64,000 bases of DNA from Denitrobaculum tricleocarpae (GTDB taxonomy: Bacteria > Pseudomonadota > Alphaproteobacteria > Kiloniellales > Kiloniellaceae). Location of the stretch: NCBI RefSeq assembly GCF_007004665.1, contig NZ_ML660053.1, positions 248,001 through 312,000 on the forward strand, written 5' to 3'. The position numbers and the translations under genes were made by a program. A model generated the notes under the pieces. It was not told the DNA's origin, searched no databases, and saw only the letters and a list, made by a program, of their open reading frames with translations. Each line of letters opens with the position of its first letter. Positions within the stretch are counted from its first letter, which is position 1. Positions 24,137-32,239 of the stretch are shown piece after piece.

Positions 24137-25600
24137 ATGACTGAATTCGATCTGGCCGTGCGTGGCGGAACCGTGGTGACGGCCGCCTCGAAGATGACCT
24201 GCGATGTCGGCATCAAGGACGGCGAGATCGTCGCCCTCGCCAAGCAGCTCGGTCCTGCCGCGAGGGACATCGATGCGGCGGGCAAGCTTGTTTTGCCTGG
24301 CGGCATAGAGGGGCATTGCCATATCGAGCAAAAATCCTCCTCCGGCCTGATGACCTCCGATGACTTCAAGAGCGCGACCATCTCCGCGGCCTTCGGCGGT
24401 AACACGACGGTGATCCCCTTTGCCGCGCAGCACCGGGGCGATTCCCTGCGCAAGACCGTGGAGGACTACCACGCCTGCGCCGCGCCCAAATCCGTCATCG
24501 ACTACGCCTACCACCTGATCGTCTCAGACCCGACCCCCGAAGTGCTCGGGCAGGAACTGCCCGCGCTGATCAAGGACGGCTTTACCTCCTTCAAGGTCTA
24601 CATGACCTACGATGCGCTGCGCCTCGACGACCGGCAGATGCTGGAGGTGCTTTCCACTGCCCGGCGGGAAGGGGCGCTGGTCATGGTGCATGCGGAAAAT
24701 CACGAGATGATCCGCTGGCTGACCGAGAAGCTGGTCGACAGGAATAACGTCGAACCCAAGTATCACGCGGTCAGCCACAGCCGCCTGGGCGAGAGCGAAG
24801 CGACCCACCGGGCCATTGCGCTGGCCCAACTGGTCGATACGCCGCTGCTAATCGTGCATGTCTCTTCTGAAGAAGCGACTTCCGAAATCCGCAAGGCACA
24901 GGACCAGGGCCTCAAGATTTATGGCGAGACCTGCCCGCAGTATCTCTTCCTGACTGTCGAAGATCTGGACAAGCAGGGCATGGAAGGCGCGAAGTTCTGC
25001 TGCAGCCCGCCGCCGCGCGATGTCCAGGCGCAGGAAGCCGTCTGGCGCGGCCTGCAGAACGGGACCTTCCAGGTTTTCTCCTCCGACCATTCACCCTACA
25101 GCTTCGATGAGAAGGGCAAACTCAGCGCCGGCCCGAACCCGCCTTTCCCGAAGATCGCCAACGGTGTCCCGGGGATCGAGCTGCGCATGCCCCTGCTGTT
25201 CTCCGAAGGTGTTCGCAAGGGCCGGATCGATATCCACAAGTTCGTGGAGGTCACCTCGACTAACGTCGCCCGGCTCTACGGCCTCTTTCCACGCAAGGGG
25301 ACCATTGCCATCGGCGCCGACGCGGACCTGGCCATCTGGGATCCGGATCTGGAACGCACGGTGCGCTATGCGGACTTGCACGATCTCGCGGGTTACACCC
25401 CCTATGAAGGCAAGAAGATCACCGGCTGGCCCACGACCGTGGTCAACCGGGGGCGCATCGTCGTCAGCGAGAATACTCTGCAGGTCGAGCCGGGGTCCGG
25501 GGAGTTCCTGGCGCGCGAAAGCTCTGAGTTCGCGGCGCCGCTCGGGCAGCTCGCGCCCGAGACTGATCCGGCCCGGAACTTCGGGGCCCAAATTCTATAA
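24137..25600 (+). CDS. D-hydantoinase/dihydropyrimidinase
   Basis: The 487-residue cyclic amidohydrolase has the metal His60 and His62 (GGIEGHCHIEQ), the carboxylated Lys153 in SFKVYMTYD, a His in VMVHAENHEM, a His in LIVHVSSEEA and the Asp in FSSDHSPYS, giving a complete binuclear metal site. It opens hydantoin or dihydropyrimidine rings to N-carbamoyl amino acids. ATG 24137 follows GGAG by nine bases; GTG 24131 is an alternative. It closes the plus-strand operon and is convergent with a GntR gene. No N-carbamoyl amino acid amidohydrolase is in the window. Confidence 0.9.
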   Translation: MTEFDLAVRGGTVVTAASKMTCDVGIKDGEIVALAKQLGPAARDIDAAGKLVLPGGIEGHCHIEQKSSSGLMTSDDFKSATISAAFGGNTTVIPFAAQHRGDSLRKTVEDYHACAAPKSVIDYAYHLIVSDPTPEVLGQELPALIKDGFTSFKVYMTYDALRLDDRQMLEVLSTARREGALVMVHAENHEMIRWLTEKLVDRNNVEPKYHAVSHSRLGESEATHRAIALAQLVDTPLLIVHVSSEEATSEIRKAQDQGLKIYGETCPQYLFLTVEDLDKQGMEGAKFCCSPPPRDVQAQEAVWRGLQNGTFQVFSSDHSPYSFDEKGKLSAGPNPPFPKIANGVPGIELRMPLLFSEGVRKGRIDIHKFVEVTSTNVARLYGLFPRKGTIAIGADADLAIWDPDLERTVRYADLHDLAGYTPYEGKKITGWPTTVVNRGRIVVSENTLQVEPGSGEFLARESSEFAAPLGQLAPETDPARNFGAQIL

Positions 25601-25632
25601 CGCCGATTCTATAGGAAGATGCCGGTTTCACT

Positions 25633-26337
25633 TCAGACGTGGTGAAAACCGAACTTCTGCAACAGCTCGGTCAGGATCTTCCCGGCCTGCACCCGGTGCG
25701 CGGTGTGGAGTGATCGGGCGCGCTCCGGGTCGCGTGCGCGGATCGCCCGCAGCACGTTGCGATGATCGTCGTTCGACTTGGTCGGGCTGGGCCTGAGATA
25801 GAGAGTCAGAGACCGGACCCGGCGGACCTGATCGTTATACATCTCGACGATGCTTGCGATGCGCGAGTTTCCGCCCAGGCGGATCAGCTCGTTGTGAAAG
25901 ACTTCGTCGGCGATGGCCCAGGCCTCGCGCTCGTCCAGTTCCAGCGCCTTATCCATATTGGCGATGGCATGCTCCGCGGTCGCGAAGTCCTCGTCCGTCA
26001 GGTCTTTCTTCGCGGCCAGTTCGGCGGACAGCCCCTCGAGTTCGGTGAGGATCTGATAAATCTCGGTCATGTCTTCTGTGGAGAGGGCGAGAATTTTGAC
26101 ACCGCGCCGCGGTTTGACCTCCAGCAGGCCCTGCGCTTCCAGGATCAGAGTGGCCTCGCGGATCGGCGTGCGCGACATGCCCAGGCGCTTGGCGAGCTCG
26201 CTTTCCAGGTGGCTTGAGCCCGCCGGGAGTTTGTTCTCAAGAATGAGTTTCTTGATGATTTCAATGGCGACCTGGGTGCTCGACTTGCCCCGCGCGTCGC
26301 GTCCCAGACCGGGCCCAATGTCTGTTTCGATACTCAT
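25633..26337 (-). CDS. GntR/FCD-family regulator
   Basis: The 234-residue protein has a GntR winged helix at about residues 20-85 (LGMSRTPIREATLILEAQGLL) and an FCD domain after residue 95, with likely metal/ligand residues in DEVFHNELI and DDHRNVL. It is divergent from the second Tct transporter and convergent with the hydantoinase gene, so it could control either; the shared upstream region favours the Tct genes. The N-terminal 18 residues before the helix-turn-helix are low-complexity. Confidence 0.86.
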   Translation of the reverse strand: MSIETDIGPGLGRDARGKSSTQVAIEIIKKLILENKLPAGSSHLESELAKRLGMSRTPIREATLILEAQGLLEVKPRRGVKILALSTEDMTEIYQILTELEGLSAELAAKKDLTDEDFATAEHAIANMDKALELDEREAWAIADEVFHNELIRLGGNSRIASIVEMYNDQVRRVRSLTLYLRPSPTKSNDDHRNVLRAIRARDPERARSLHTAHRVQAGKILTELLQKFGFHHV

Positions 26338-26834
26338 TCCGTCCCCAATCTTCCGGCTTCTTTTGGCCGTTGCCTCTGCGGTCCCTCCGGCTTCAACCTT
26401 ACTTCTGCAACTGCCGGTTCACTTTTCTGCCGATTGCGCGTCAACGATGCGCCCGCCAGCGAAAGTCTGCAAGATTTTCCGCGATACTGCGGCACGTCCC
26501 GGTCCTTTTCCGCAGGTATCCCGCCCGGAAAAAGGCGGAAATTTCCGATGATGCCTGTTGAAAACCAGTCCGTTTCGCGGCTGGTCACGAAAAGGATCTG
26601 TTCTGTGGAAGAGCCGGGTTTTGGATCTAATCCACTGACCGCACAGTTAATCACACGGTTAATGGCACGGTGCTCTCTCGCAGGCTATCTCCCCTGAAAG
26701 CATTCCTTGCAGGTTCAGTTGGCAACTTCCGTGCCATTGCATCACTTAGTAGCTTGATTTAACGCGTTTGACAATAAATACATCAATGCATACATTAAAT
26801 TATACAAAAAATACCTGCTTACTCGGAGGAAAAC
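26338..26834. other. divergent promoter region of GntR gene and second Tct operon (497 bases)
   Basis: No gene is visible. It contains a perfect 12-bp palindrome CGGAAATTTCCG (26536-26547), two GTTAAT direct repeats near 26645-26660, and the strong promoter at 26768. The long open frame on the minus strand (26334-26654) lacks recognisable protein character and is probably chance. Confidence 0.5.
26768..26796 (+). promoter_or_regulatory. sigma-70 promoter of the second Tct operon
   Basis: TTGACA (26768-26773), a 17-base spacer and TACATT (26791-26796) make a near-consensus housekeeping promoter. ATACAT occurs twice around it, a possible regulator half-site pair. The receptor gene starts 38 bases further on with a strong CGGAGGAAAAC ribosome binding site. 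Confidence 0.7.
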
Positions 26835-27842
26835 ATGAGACGCACATTTTTAAAGCTGGGCACGGCGGCCGCCGTCCTGATGGCCATGGGCTCGGCCGTT
26901 CAGGCCCAGGAATACCCCTTCCGTGACATTACGACCGCCGTTGTATGGGGTGCCGGTGGAGGTACGGATTCCATCAACCGCATGATTATGGCCGAGATGG
27001 AGAAGCATCTGCCGGTCGGCATCAGCGTGACCAACCAGACCGGCGGCGTTGCCGGTTCCAACGGCATGGTCTACGTCATGAATCAGCCGGACGACGGCTA
27101 CACCCTGGTGGGCCTGTCTGAATCTAACGTTACGGCCGCTGTACAGGGCGGCTGGGACAAGAAATTCGAATTCTGGCATCCCTTTATTGTCGGCGGTTCT
27201 CCGGACCTGATTTCGGTTCCCGCCAATTCTCCTTACAACACGCTTCAGGAACTGGTCGATGCCGCCAAGGCCGCGCCGGGCACCATCCCTGCCGCGGCTT
27301 CGGGCTCCGGCTCTATCCATCACCTGAACCTGCTGGCGATCGAAAACGGCTCGGGCAGCAAGTTCAAGTTCGTGCCTTACAAAGGCTCCGCACCGGGTCA
27401 GGAAGCTGCGATTGCCGGTGAAGTTGCCCTGGTGGTGACCTCGCTCGCCGAGCAGGCGCCGCTGATCAAGGGCGGTCAGCTCAAGCCGCTCGCGATGCTG
27501 ACGCCGGATGCCGCGACCTTTGAAGGTAAGGAAATTCCGTCGGCTTTTTCGATGTACGACGGATTGGACAAGTACCTTCCCCTGAAGCAGGCCATTGGCT
27601 TTGCCGTCCATGCCTCGGCATCGGATGATGTGAAGGCCAAGCTGACGGCGGCTTTCGATAAGGCCATCGCGTCTGACGTCGTTGCCGAGTGGGCCAAGGC
27701 CAACAACTACGATGTCTCGGGTCAGTCCGGTGCGGAAGCTTCGGCGATCTTCTCCAAGCTGGAGAGCACCTTTGCCTGGACACTTTGGGACCTGAAAGCG
27801 GCGAAAGTCGACCCTGCCAAGTTGGGTATTCCGAAGCCGTAA
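26835..27842 (+). CDS. tctC: Tct periplasmic receptor (Bug family), second system
   Basis: This 335-residue receptor has a signal peptide of 24 residues (ending AVQAQ) and the Bug/TctC fold: YPFRDITTAVVWGAGGGTD, VTNQTGGVAGSNG and SGSGSIHHLNLLAIE. It differs clearly from the first receptor at 6732 and so probably binds a different carboxylate. It is the first gene of its operon; a long stem-loop follows before tctB, consistent with receptor excess. The neighbouring hydantoin genes suggest it could import a related acid, but that is inference only. Confidence 0.9.
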   Translation: MRRTFLKLGTAAAVLMAMGSAVQAQEYPFRDITTAVVWGAGGGTDSINRMIMAEMEKHLPVGISVTNQTGGVAGSNGMVYVMNQPDDGYTLVGLSESNVTAAVQGGWDKKFEFWHPFIVGGSPDLISVPANSPYNTLQELVDAAKAAPGTIPAAASGSGSIHHLNLLAIENGSGSKFKFVPYKGSAPGQEAAIAGEVALVVTSLAEQAPLIKGGQLKPLAMLTPDAATFEGKEIPSAFSMYDGLDKYLPLKQAIGFAVHASASDDVKAKLTAAFDKAIASDVVAEWAKANNYDVSGQSGAEASAIFSKLESTFAWTLWDLKAAKVDPAKLGIPKP

Positions 27843-27877
27843 GCCGTCTTTAGCGACGACGTCTCGATAGAGAAATG

Positions 27878-27942
27878 CAGGCCGGTGTCCGGTCTGTGAT
27901 CCCCTTCCATCCGGAAGCATCACAGGCCGGTATCGGCCTGCA
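27878..27942 (+). promoter_or_regulatory. long stem-loop between receptor and membrane subunit genes
   Basis: Arms 27878-27901 and 27920-27942 are near-complementary (ends GCAGGCCG and CGGCCTGC, inner ends CTGTGAT and ATCACAG) with an 18-base loop. There is no T-run. It probably protects the 3' end of the receptor mRNA or slows transcription into tctB. Confidence 0.65.
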
Positions 27943-27965
27943 GATCGCGTTCGAAAGCAAGAGTA

Positions 27966-28724
27966 ATGGACGATAAAGCGGTTCTCCGTGCGCGCGACTT
28001 CTGGACCGCGCTCGTGCTCCTGGCGGTCAGCATCTTTTTCCTGATCCGGACCACGGATATTCCCTTTCTCAACAGTAAAGCAGCCGGGGTCGACTCAGCC
28101 GAGTGGTATAACTCGGCGGCGCTGGTGCCCTTTGGGATTTTCGGTTCGCTCTTCCTGCTCTCCTTGGTGCTCCTGTCCATTGCCATCCGCGAGGGTGGGG
28201 CCGCGCGCGCCTTGAGTGCTGTCGGTGTCGGCCTCGACATGGACGAGCTCAGACGTCTGTCGGCCATTGCCGTCATTCTCTTTTGCTACATCTTCGGTCT
28301 GGTCCCGCGGGTCGACTTCATCGTCAGTTCCGCGCTGATGATCACCTGCCTGATCTGGGGTTTTCACGGCGGTTCGCGGACCGCCATGCTGATCAGCAGC
28401 ATCGCGATCGCGCTGCCTGCTCTTTATGCCTCGGTCATGCATTTCGGCCGGGATCAGTGGTCGAAACCGCTGGATGACGACTGGGTGACGCTCGCCGCTT
28501 TTGTCGTCCTGACCGCCGTCATGTTCTGGCATGCGCGGCGCGACCGGGAGGGCAGGACGGTGGTGCGCATTACACCGGCCGTCGCAATCATCTGTCCCCT
28601 GATCCTGGTATTGGCGATGGCCTTCGGCTTCCGGCAGAACGTGCCGAACCGCACGGGCCTTGTCTTCAAGCAGATTGAGTACCACTACTACGTAACGGTG
28701 AAGCCGTTGTTCCAGGGGAAGTAA
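27966..28724 (+). CDS. tctB: tripartite tricarboxylate transporter, small subunit TctB, second system
   Basis: The 252-residue membrane protein is larger than most TctB subunits (about 150-180). Hydrophobic segments lie at about residues 13-30, 49-70, 97-125, 130-148, 174-190 and 204-224. The additional length is in the C-terminal half, with a final charged tail (FKQIEYHYYVTVKPL) that could lie in the periplasm. It starts 123 bases after the receptor gene and is three bases from tctA. Confidence 0.82.
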   Translation: MDDKAVLRARDFWTALVLLAVSIFFLIRTTDIPFLNSKAAGVDSAEWYNSAALVPFGIFGSLFLLSLVLLSIAIREGGAARALSAVGVGLDMDELRRLSAIAVILFCYIFGLVPRVDFIVSSALMITCLIWGFHGGSRTAMLISSIAIALPALYASVMHFGRDQWSKPLDDDWVTLAAFVVLTAVMFWHARRDREGRTVVRITPAVAIICPLILVLAMAFGFRQNVPNRTGLVFKQIEYHYYVTVKPLFQGK

Positions 28725-28726
28725 CA

Positions 28727-30238
28727 ATGGACTTCGTCCTCACGCAACTCTCGGGTTTTTCCACCTCGCTTTTCGCCCTGGTGCTGGACCCGGTCACCTA
28801 TTTTTACCTGATCCCTTCGGTTTTTCTGGGGATTGTCTTCGGCGCTTTGCCCGGCCTCACCGCGACACTCGCGGTCACTATTCTCACCGGCTTCTTCGGC
28901 AACAAGTTTCCCCTCGACCAGGCGCTAATTGCCCTGATTGGCGCGTACGTGGGTGCGATCTACGGCGGTTCCTATCCTTCCATCCTGCTCAACATTCCCG
29001 GCACGGCGGCTTCTGCCGCAACGGCGATGGACGGTTACCCCCTGACCAAACAGGGCAAGGGCGGGCAGGCGCTGGGGCTCACCACAACCGCTTCCTTTAT
29101 CGGCACGCTCTTCGGCACCTTTTGCCTGCTCGTCTTCGTGTGGGTTCTGCTTGCGGTCTCGAAGAACATTGCCTCCCCGGAGAAAGCGCTGCTCGCGCTC
29201 TTCGGTATCGTTCTTTCCGGCACCCTGATGTCCAAGGACCTGGTCATCAAAGGCTGGATCTCGGGGCTGATCGGACTGGCTATGGCCATGGTCGGTCTCG
29301 ACCCCTTGCTGTCGGAAGAACGCTACGTCTTTGAATGGTCCTACCTTCTCTCCGGTTTTCAGGTGGTCCCGGTTCTGATGGGCGCCTTCGCCATTCCGCA
29401 GATCATGGAGGGCGCGCGGCACGCGGTCATGGTTGGCAAGACACCCAAGATCGGACGCATCGTTCCGGAAATCGGCGAAGTGGTCCGGCGCATGCCCAGC
29501 ATTCTGCGCTCCGGCGGGATCGGCACCGGGGTCGGGGCGCTGCCCGGCGTCGGTGAGGATGTCGCCGGTTGGGTGTCCTACGGCGTCGGTAAAGCCGCCT
29601 CGAAAGAGGGAGACAAGTTCGGTCAGGGTTCAAAGGACGGCCTGATCAGTGCCGAAGCCGCGAACAACGCGGCCATCGGCGGCGCGCTGATCCCGCTTCT
29701 GGTTCTGGGTATTCCCGGCTCGCCGCCTGCTGCGGCGCTGTTGGGCGCACTTAAGATCAACAACGTCATTCCCGGACCGACCATCGACCCGGCGCTGATC
29801 CTGCATGTGGTGGCTATTCTTGTGCTGGCGTCCCTGACCATGCTGCTGATGGGCCTCTTTACCGCCCGGGTCTTTATCATGGTGCTCAGGATTCCGCAGA
29901 CCGTGTTCCTGCCTGTGGTCATGGTTCTGACCACGATCGGCTCCTTCTCGGTCGGCGGCGGCATCAACGACCTCTTCCTGATGATCGGGGTCGGCTTCGT
30001 CGCCTACGCGATGAACCGGATGCACTATCCCATCGCGCCGCTGGTCATCGGCGTCATTCTGGGTGGTCTCTTCGATGAGACTTTCCGGCGTTCCCTGCTG
30101 ATTTCCGACGGCGACCTCTCGGTTTTCGTCTCCCGGCCCGGCGCGGCGATCCTCCTACTGCTGAATGTGGCGCTGGTTTTGAGCCAGATTCCGGCCATCA
30201 AACGTCTTGGCGCACGGCTGAAACCCGGCACCTCATAG
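28727..30238 (+). CDS. tctA: tripartite tricarboxylate transporter, large permease TctA, second system
   Basis: The 503-residue membrane protein shows the same family motifs as the first system: FGALPGLTATLAVTIL near residue 43, NIPGTAASAATAMDGYPL near 92, and SAEAANNAAIGGALIPLLVLGIPGS near 310. About twelve transmembrane segments. Together with the receptor and TctB it makes an ion-driven importer. It is the last gene of its operon. Confidence 0.93.
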   Translation: MDFVLTQLSGFSTSLFALVLDPVTYFYLIPSVFLGIVFGALPGLTATLAVTILTGFFGNKFPLDQALIALIGAYVGAIYGGSYPSILLNIPGTAASAATAMDGYPLTKQGKGGQALGLTTTASFIGTLFGTFCLLVFVWVLLAVSKNIASPEKALLALFGIVLSGTLMSKDLVIKGWISGLIGLAMAMVGLDPLLSEERYVFEWSYLLSGFQVVPVLMGAFAIPQIMEGARHAVMVGKTPKIGRIVPEIGEVVRRMPSILRSGGIGTGVGALPGVGEDVAGWVSYGVGKAASKEGDKFGQGSKDGLISAEAANNAAIGGALIPLLVLGIPGSPPAAALLGALKINNVIPGPTIDPALILHVVAILVLASLTMLLMGLFTARVFIMVLRIPQTVFLPVVMVLTTIGSFSVGGGINDLFLMIGVGFVAYAMNRMHYPIAPLVIGVILGGLFDETFRRSLLISDGDLSVFVSRPGAAILLLLNVALVLSQIPAIKRLGARLKPGTS

Positions 30239-30283
30239 CGCCCCCAAGCCCGCGCCCAGGGGCTCCGCTCGCGCGAGCGTGCG

Positions 30284-30312
30284 TTGACATTTACTTTCGC
30301 TTGCAGATTAAT
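30284..30312 (+). promoter_or_regulatory. promoter of the redoxin gene
   Basis: TTGACA (30284-30289), 17-base spacer and ATTAAT (30307-30312). Just after it, two tandem copies of CCCGGTATTTTTCCTTCTGA (30317-30336) and a 19-base variant (30337-30355) fill the leader before the gene. Confidence 0.55.
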
Positions 30313-30316
30313 GCCG

Positions 30317-30355
30317 CCCGGTATTTTTCCTTCTGACCCGGTATTTCCCTTCTGA
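30317..30355 (+). repeat. tandem duplication in the redoxin leader
   Basis: A 20-base unit (CCCGGTATTTTTCCTTCTGA) is followed by a 19-base near-copy lacking one T and with one T-to-C change. It lies between the promoter and the ribosome binding site. Confidence 0.8.
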
Positions 30356-30369
30356 AAGGCACGACAGAC

Positions 30370-30897
30370 ATGGCATCCACGAAGCCCATCGCAGGCGGCG
30401 CAATTCCCGCCCTCACATTTCCCAAGGTCGGCGGCGGCAGCCTGAGCATTGGTGGCCCGCGGGATGCCTGGACGCTGTTCGTGGTCTATCGCGGTAAGCA
30501 TTGCGGACGCTGCAAAAAGTACCTCGGCATTCTGGAGAAGATGAAGGGCGAGTGGGAGGCCGCTGGCTTTGAAATTGTTGTGGTCTCGGCGGATACCGAA
30601 GAAAAAGCCAAGGCGGACATAGCGGAATTCGGCTGGAGCTTTGACGTCGGTTACGGCCTGACCGAAGCGCAGATGGGCGAACTCGGTCTCTACATCTCCG
30701 ACCCGCTTTCGCCATCCGAGACCGACCGCCGCTTTGCCGAGCCCGGCATTTTCTGCGTTCGTCCGGACGGCACCAATCAGATCGTCGCCATCTCCAACGG
30801 TCCCGCGGCGCGCCCGGAACTTGCGGAGCTCCTGGACGGCATGATCTTCAATATCAAGAACGAGCGGCCCGCACGCGGGATGGTCGACGCCGCATAA
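30370..30897 (+). CDS. redoxin (AhpC/TSA-like thioredoxin-fold protein)
   Basis: The 175-residue thioredoxin-fold protein has Cys45 and Cys48 in YRGKHCGRCKKYL, a CGRC pair in the place of the peroxiredoxin or thioredoxin active site. EIVVVSADTEEKAKADIAEFGW and GIFCVRPDGTN match the AhpC/TSA group. It has no signal peptide and should reduce peroxides or disulfides in the cytoplasm. The CxxC arrangement favours thiol-disulfide exchange or a BCP-type peroxiredoxin. It has its own promoter, and a terminator candidate lies 150 bases downstream. Confidence 0.82.
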   Translation: MASTKPIAGGAIPALTFPKVGGGSLSIGGPRDAWTLFVVYRGKHCGRCKKYLGILEKMKGEWEAAGFEIVVVSADTEEKAKADIAEFGWSFDVGYGLTEAQMGELGLYISDPLSPSETDRRFAEPGIFCVRPDGTNQIVAISNGPAARPELAELLDGMIFNIKNERPARGMVDAA

Positions 30898-31047
30898 AGC
30901 CTCGTCTTTCCGACTGAATCTGTAAGAGCGCGACTGTCCAAATCAAGGACGCTTGCGCTCTTATGACTTGTGGGCGCTGTCAGAGACTGTTACGCCCTTG
31001 ATGCTCTCTGGATACAGTTTTCAAATCGTGTTTTTTGAGTATCTTCG

Positions 31048-31068
31048 CATCCCGTCGGGGATGTTTTT
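31048..31068 (+). terminator. terminator candidate after the redoxin gene
   Basis: CATCCC (31048-31053), loop GTCG, GGGATG (31058-31063), then TTTTT. The stem is short but followed directly by the T-run. Confidence 0.65.
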
Positions 31069-31186
31069 GTTTGGGACGACGGCAGTGGCCATGGCGTGCG
31101 CCTTTGCCGTCTATGCGGGCCTTGGCTGGCCAGGAGGTGCATCATGTCACGCTTCAATAAAACGCAAGGCTTCAACTTTTGAGGCC

Positions 31187-31388
31187 ATGAGCAAGCGCCG
31201 GAAGGGATTCCCCTCCGAAACGCATGTCAAACGCGGCTATCGTACTGTCGGCGATGGCAAAGAACTCCTCGAAAAACTCGGTCGCAACGATCCTTGCCCC
31301 TGTGGGTCAGGATTGAGATTTCAAGCGCTGCTGCCTTACGAGCCGCCGCTATCAGGGTAGCGCGCGTGACGATTACTGGCGTGACTAG
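31187..31388 (+). pseudogene. short SEC-C motif protein broken by a one-base frameshift
   Basis: The frame from ATG 31187 encodes [17 protein letters not shown] and ends in [13 protein letters not shown], the first half of a SEC-C zinc motif. It then runs out of family sequence (QALLPYEPP). Reading one base later from 31320 gives [13 protein letters not shown] and a stop at 31386-31388, which completes the motif (CxCxnCC type) and a normal family end. An additional T in the TTT at 31319-31321 explains the break. Intact, the protein would be about 66 residues and bind one zinc, as in SecA-tail-like proteins. Either a recent pseudogene or a sequencing error. Confidence 0.75.
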
Positions 31389-31580
31389 CTCCGCGCGGAA
31401 TCTAAAAGGAACGCTGGACCGGCGTTGGGAACTTTCAAGCCTGCTTTCAATGCGGGTTCATTCCGAAAGCGCGCCGCCCTTCCCGCTGAGCGGACCCGGG
31501 AAGGTCGGTTGATCAGACGACACACGACCGTGCCACAAGAGAATGGCCGTCTTGTCTGGGCCGCAGAGACCGTCCTTACC

Positions 31581-32015
31581 CTAAACCGGAACCGTATCCC
31601 GGCCTTCACCACCGAATCGGGTAGCGGCGAAACCGATGATCAGGCCCGCGATGGCGCCTTGCAAGGTGAACCAGAAAGGCGAGGTGAACAGGCTCCCAGC
31701 TCCGAAGGCAGCCGTAAATACCTGCGCCAGGGTATCGTACGCGAAGAAAGTCAGAACAAAGTTCATCCAGGCGCCCATGAAGGGTGCACGGAACCACCAG
31801 GGCATGGGCAGCTTCAGGATCGGATGCCAGGTGAAGACACCGAAGATACCGATAATCGCCCCTAACGTGGTGTACCAGAGCAGGAAGCCCCAGCGCAGCA
31901 GCGGGGCGCCATCGGGTACGAGACTTGGGAGCATGAAAAATCCGGCAAGACCGATAATGAAACCGACTGTCTTACCGATGGCGATTCGTGTAATGAGAGA
32001 GGGTTTTTCAAACAT
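31581..32015 (-). CDS. small inner-membrane protein of unknown function
   Basis: The 144-residue protein has four hydrophobic segments (about residues 14-33, 42-65, 78-101 and 113-133) and short charged ends. ATG 32015 is preceded by GGAGAG; the frame is open to 32168 but without protein-like sequence. I do not recognise a family. GAFGAGSLFTSPFWF is a conserved-looking loop. It is monocistronic, divergent from the TauE/SafE gene. Confidence 0.7.
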   Translation of the reverse strand: MFEKPSLITRIAIGKTVGFIIGLAGFFMLPSLVPDGAPLLRWGFLLWYTTLGAIIGIFGVFTWHPILKLPMPWWFRAPFMGAWMNFVLTFFAYDTLAQVFTAAFGAGSLFTSPFWFTLQGAIAGLIIGFAATRFGGEGRDTVPV

Positions 32016-32239
32016 CGAACTCTCCTGACATGACGACAAGGCGTTACCGGCACACACGCTGGTGCGCGCGGCTGACATGCCCCCCGCTGGCAGGCTCCCC
32101 CAAGATTGAGTATCACGCGTTTTCAGCTCTCCTGCCTTGATGTCGATCATTCGTGAGGCCGGTGGCAAATCTCCCGGTTTTTTTTGATCTCTCCGTGAGC
32201 TTTTTCTGGTGCTGGTCGCGTTTCACGTTAGCATGCGCC

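Noticed and set aside
30953-31186. Upstream part of the open frame that leads into the SEC-C pseudogene
   Set aside because: It contains a terminator-like hairpin and has no family-like sequence; the SEC-C protein starts at 31187.
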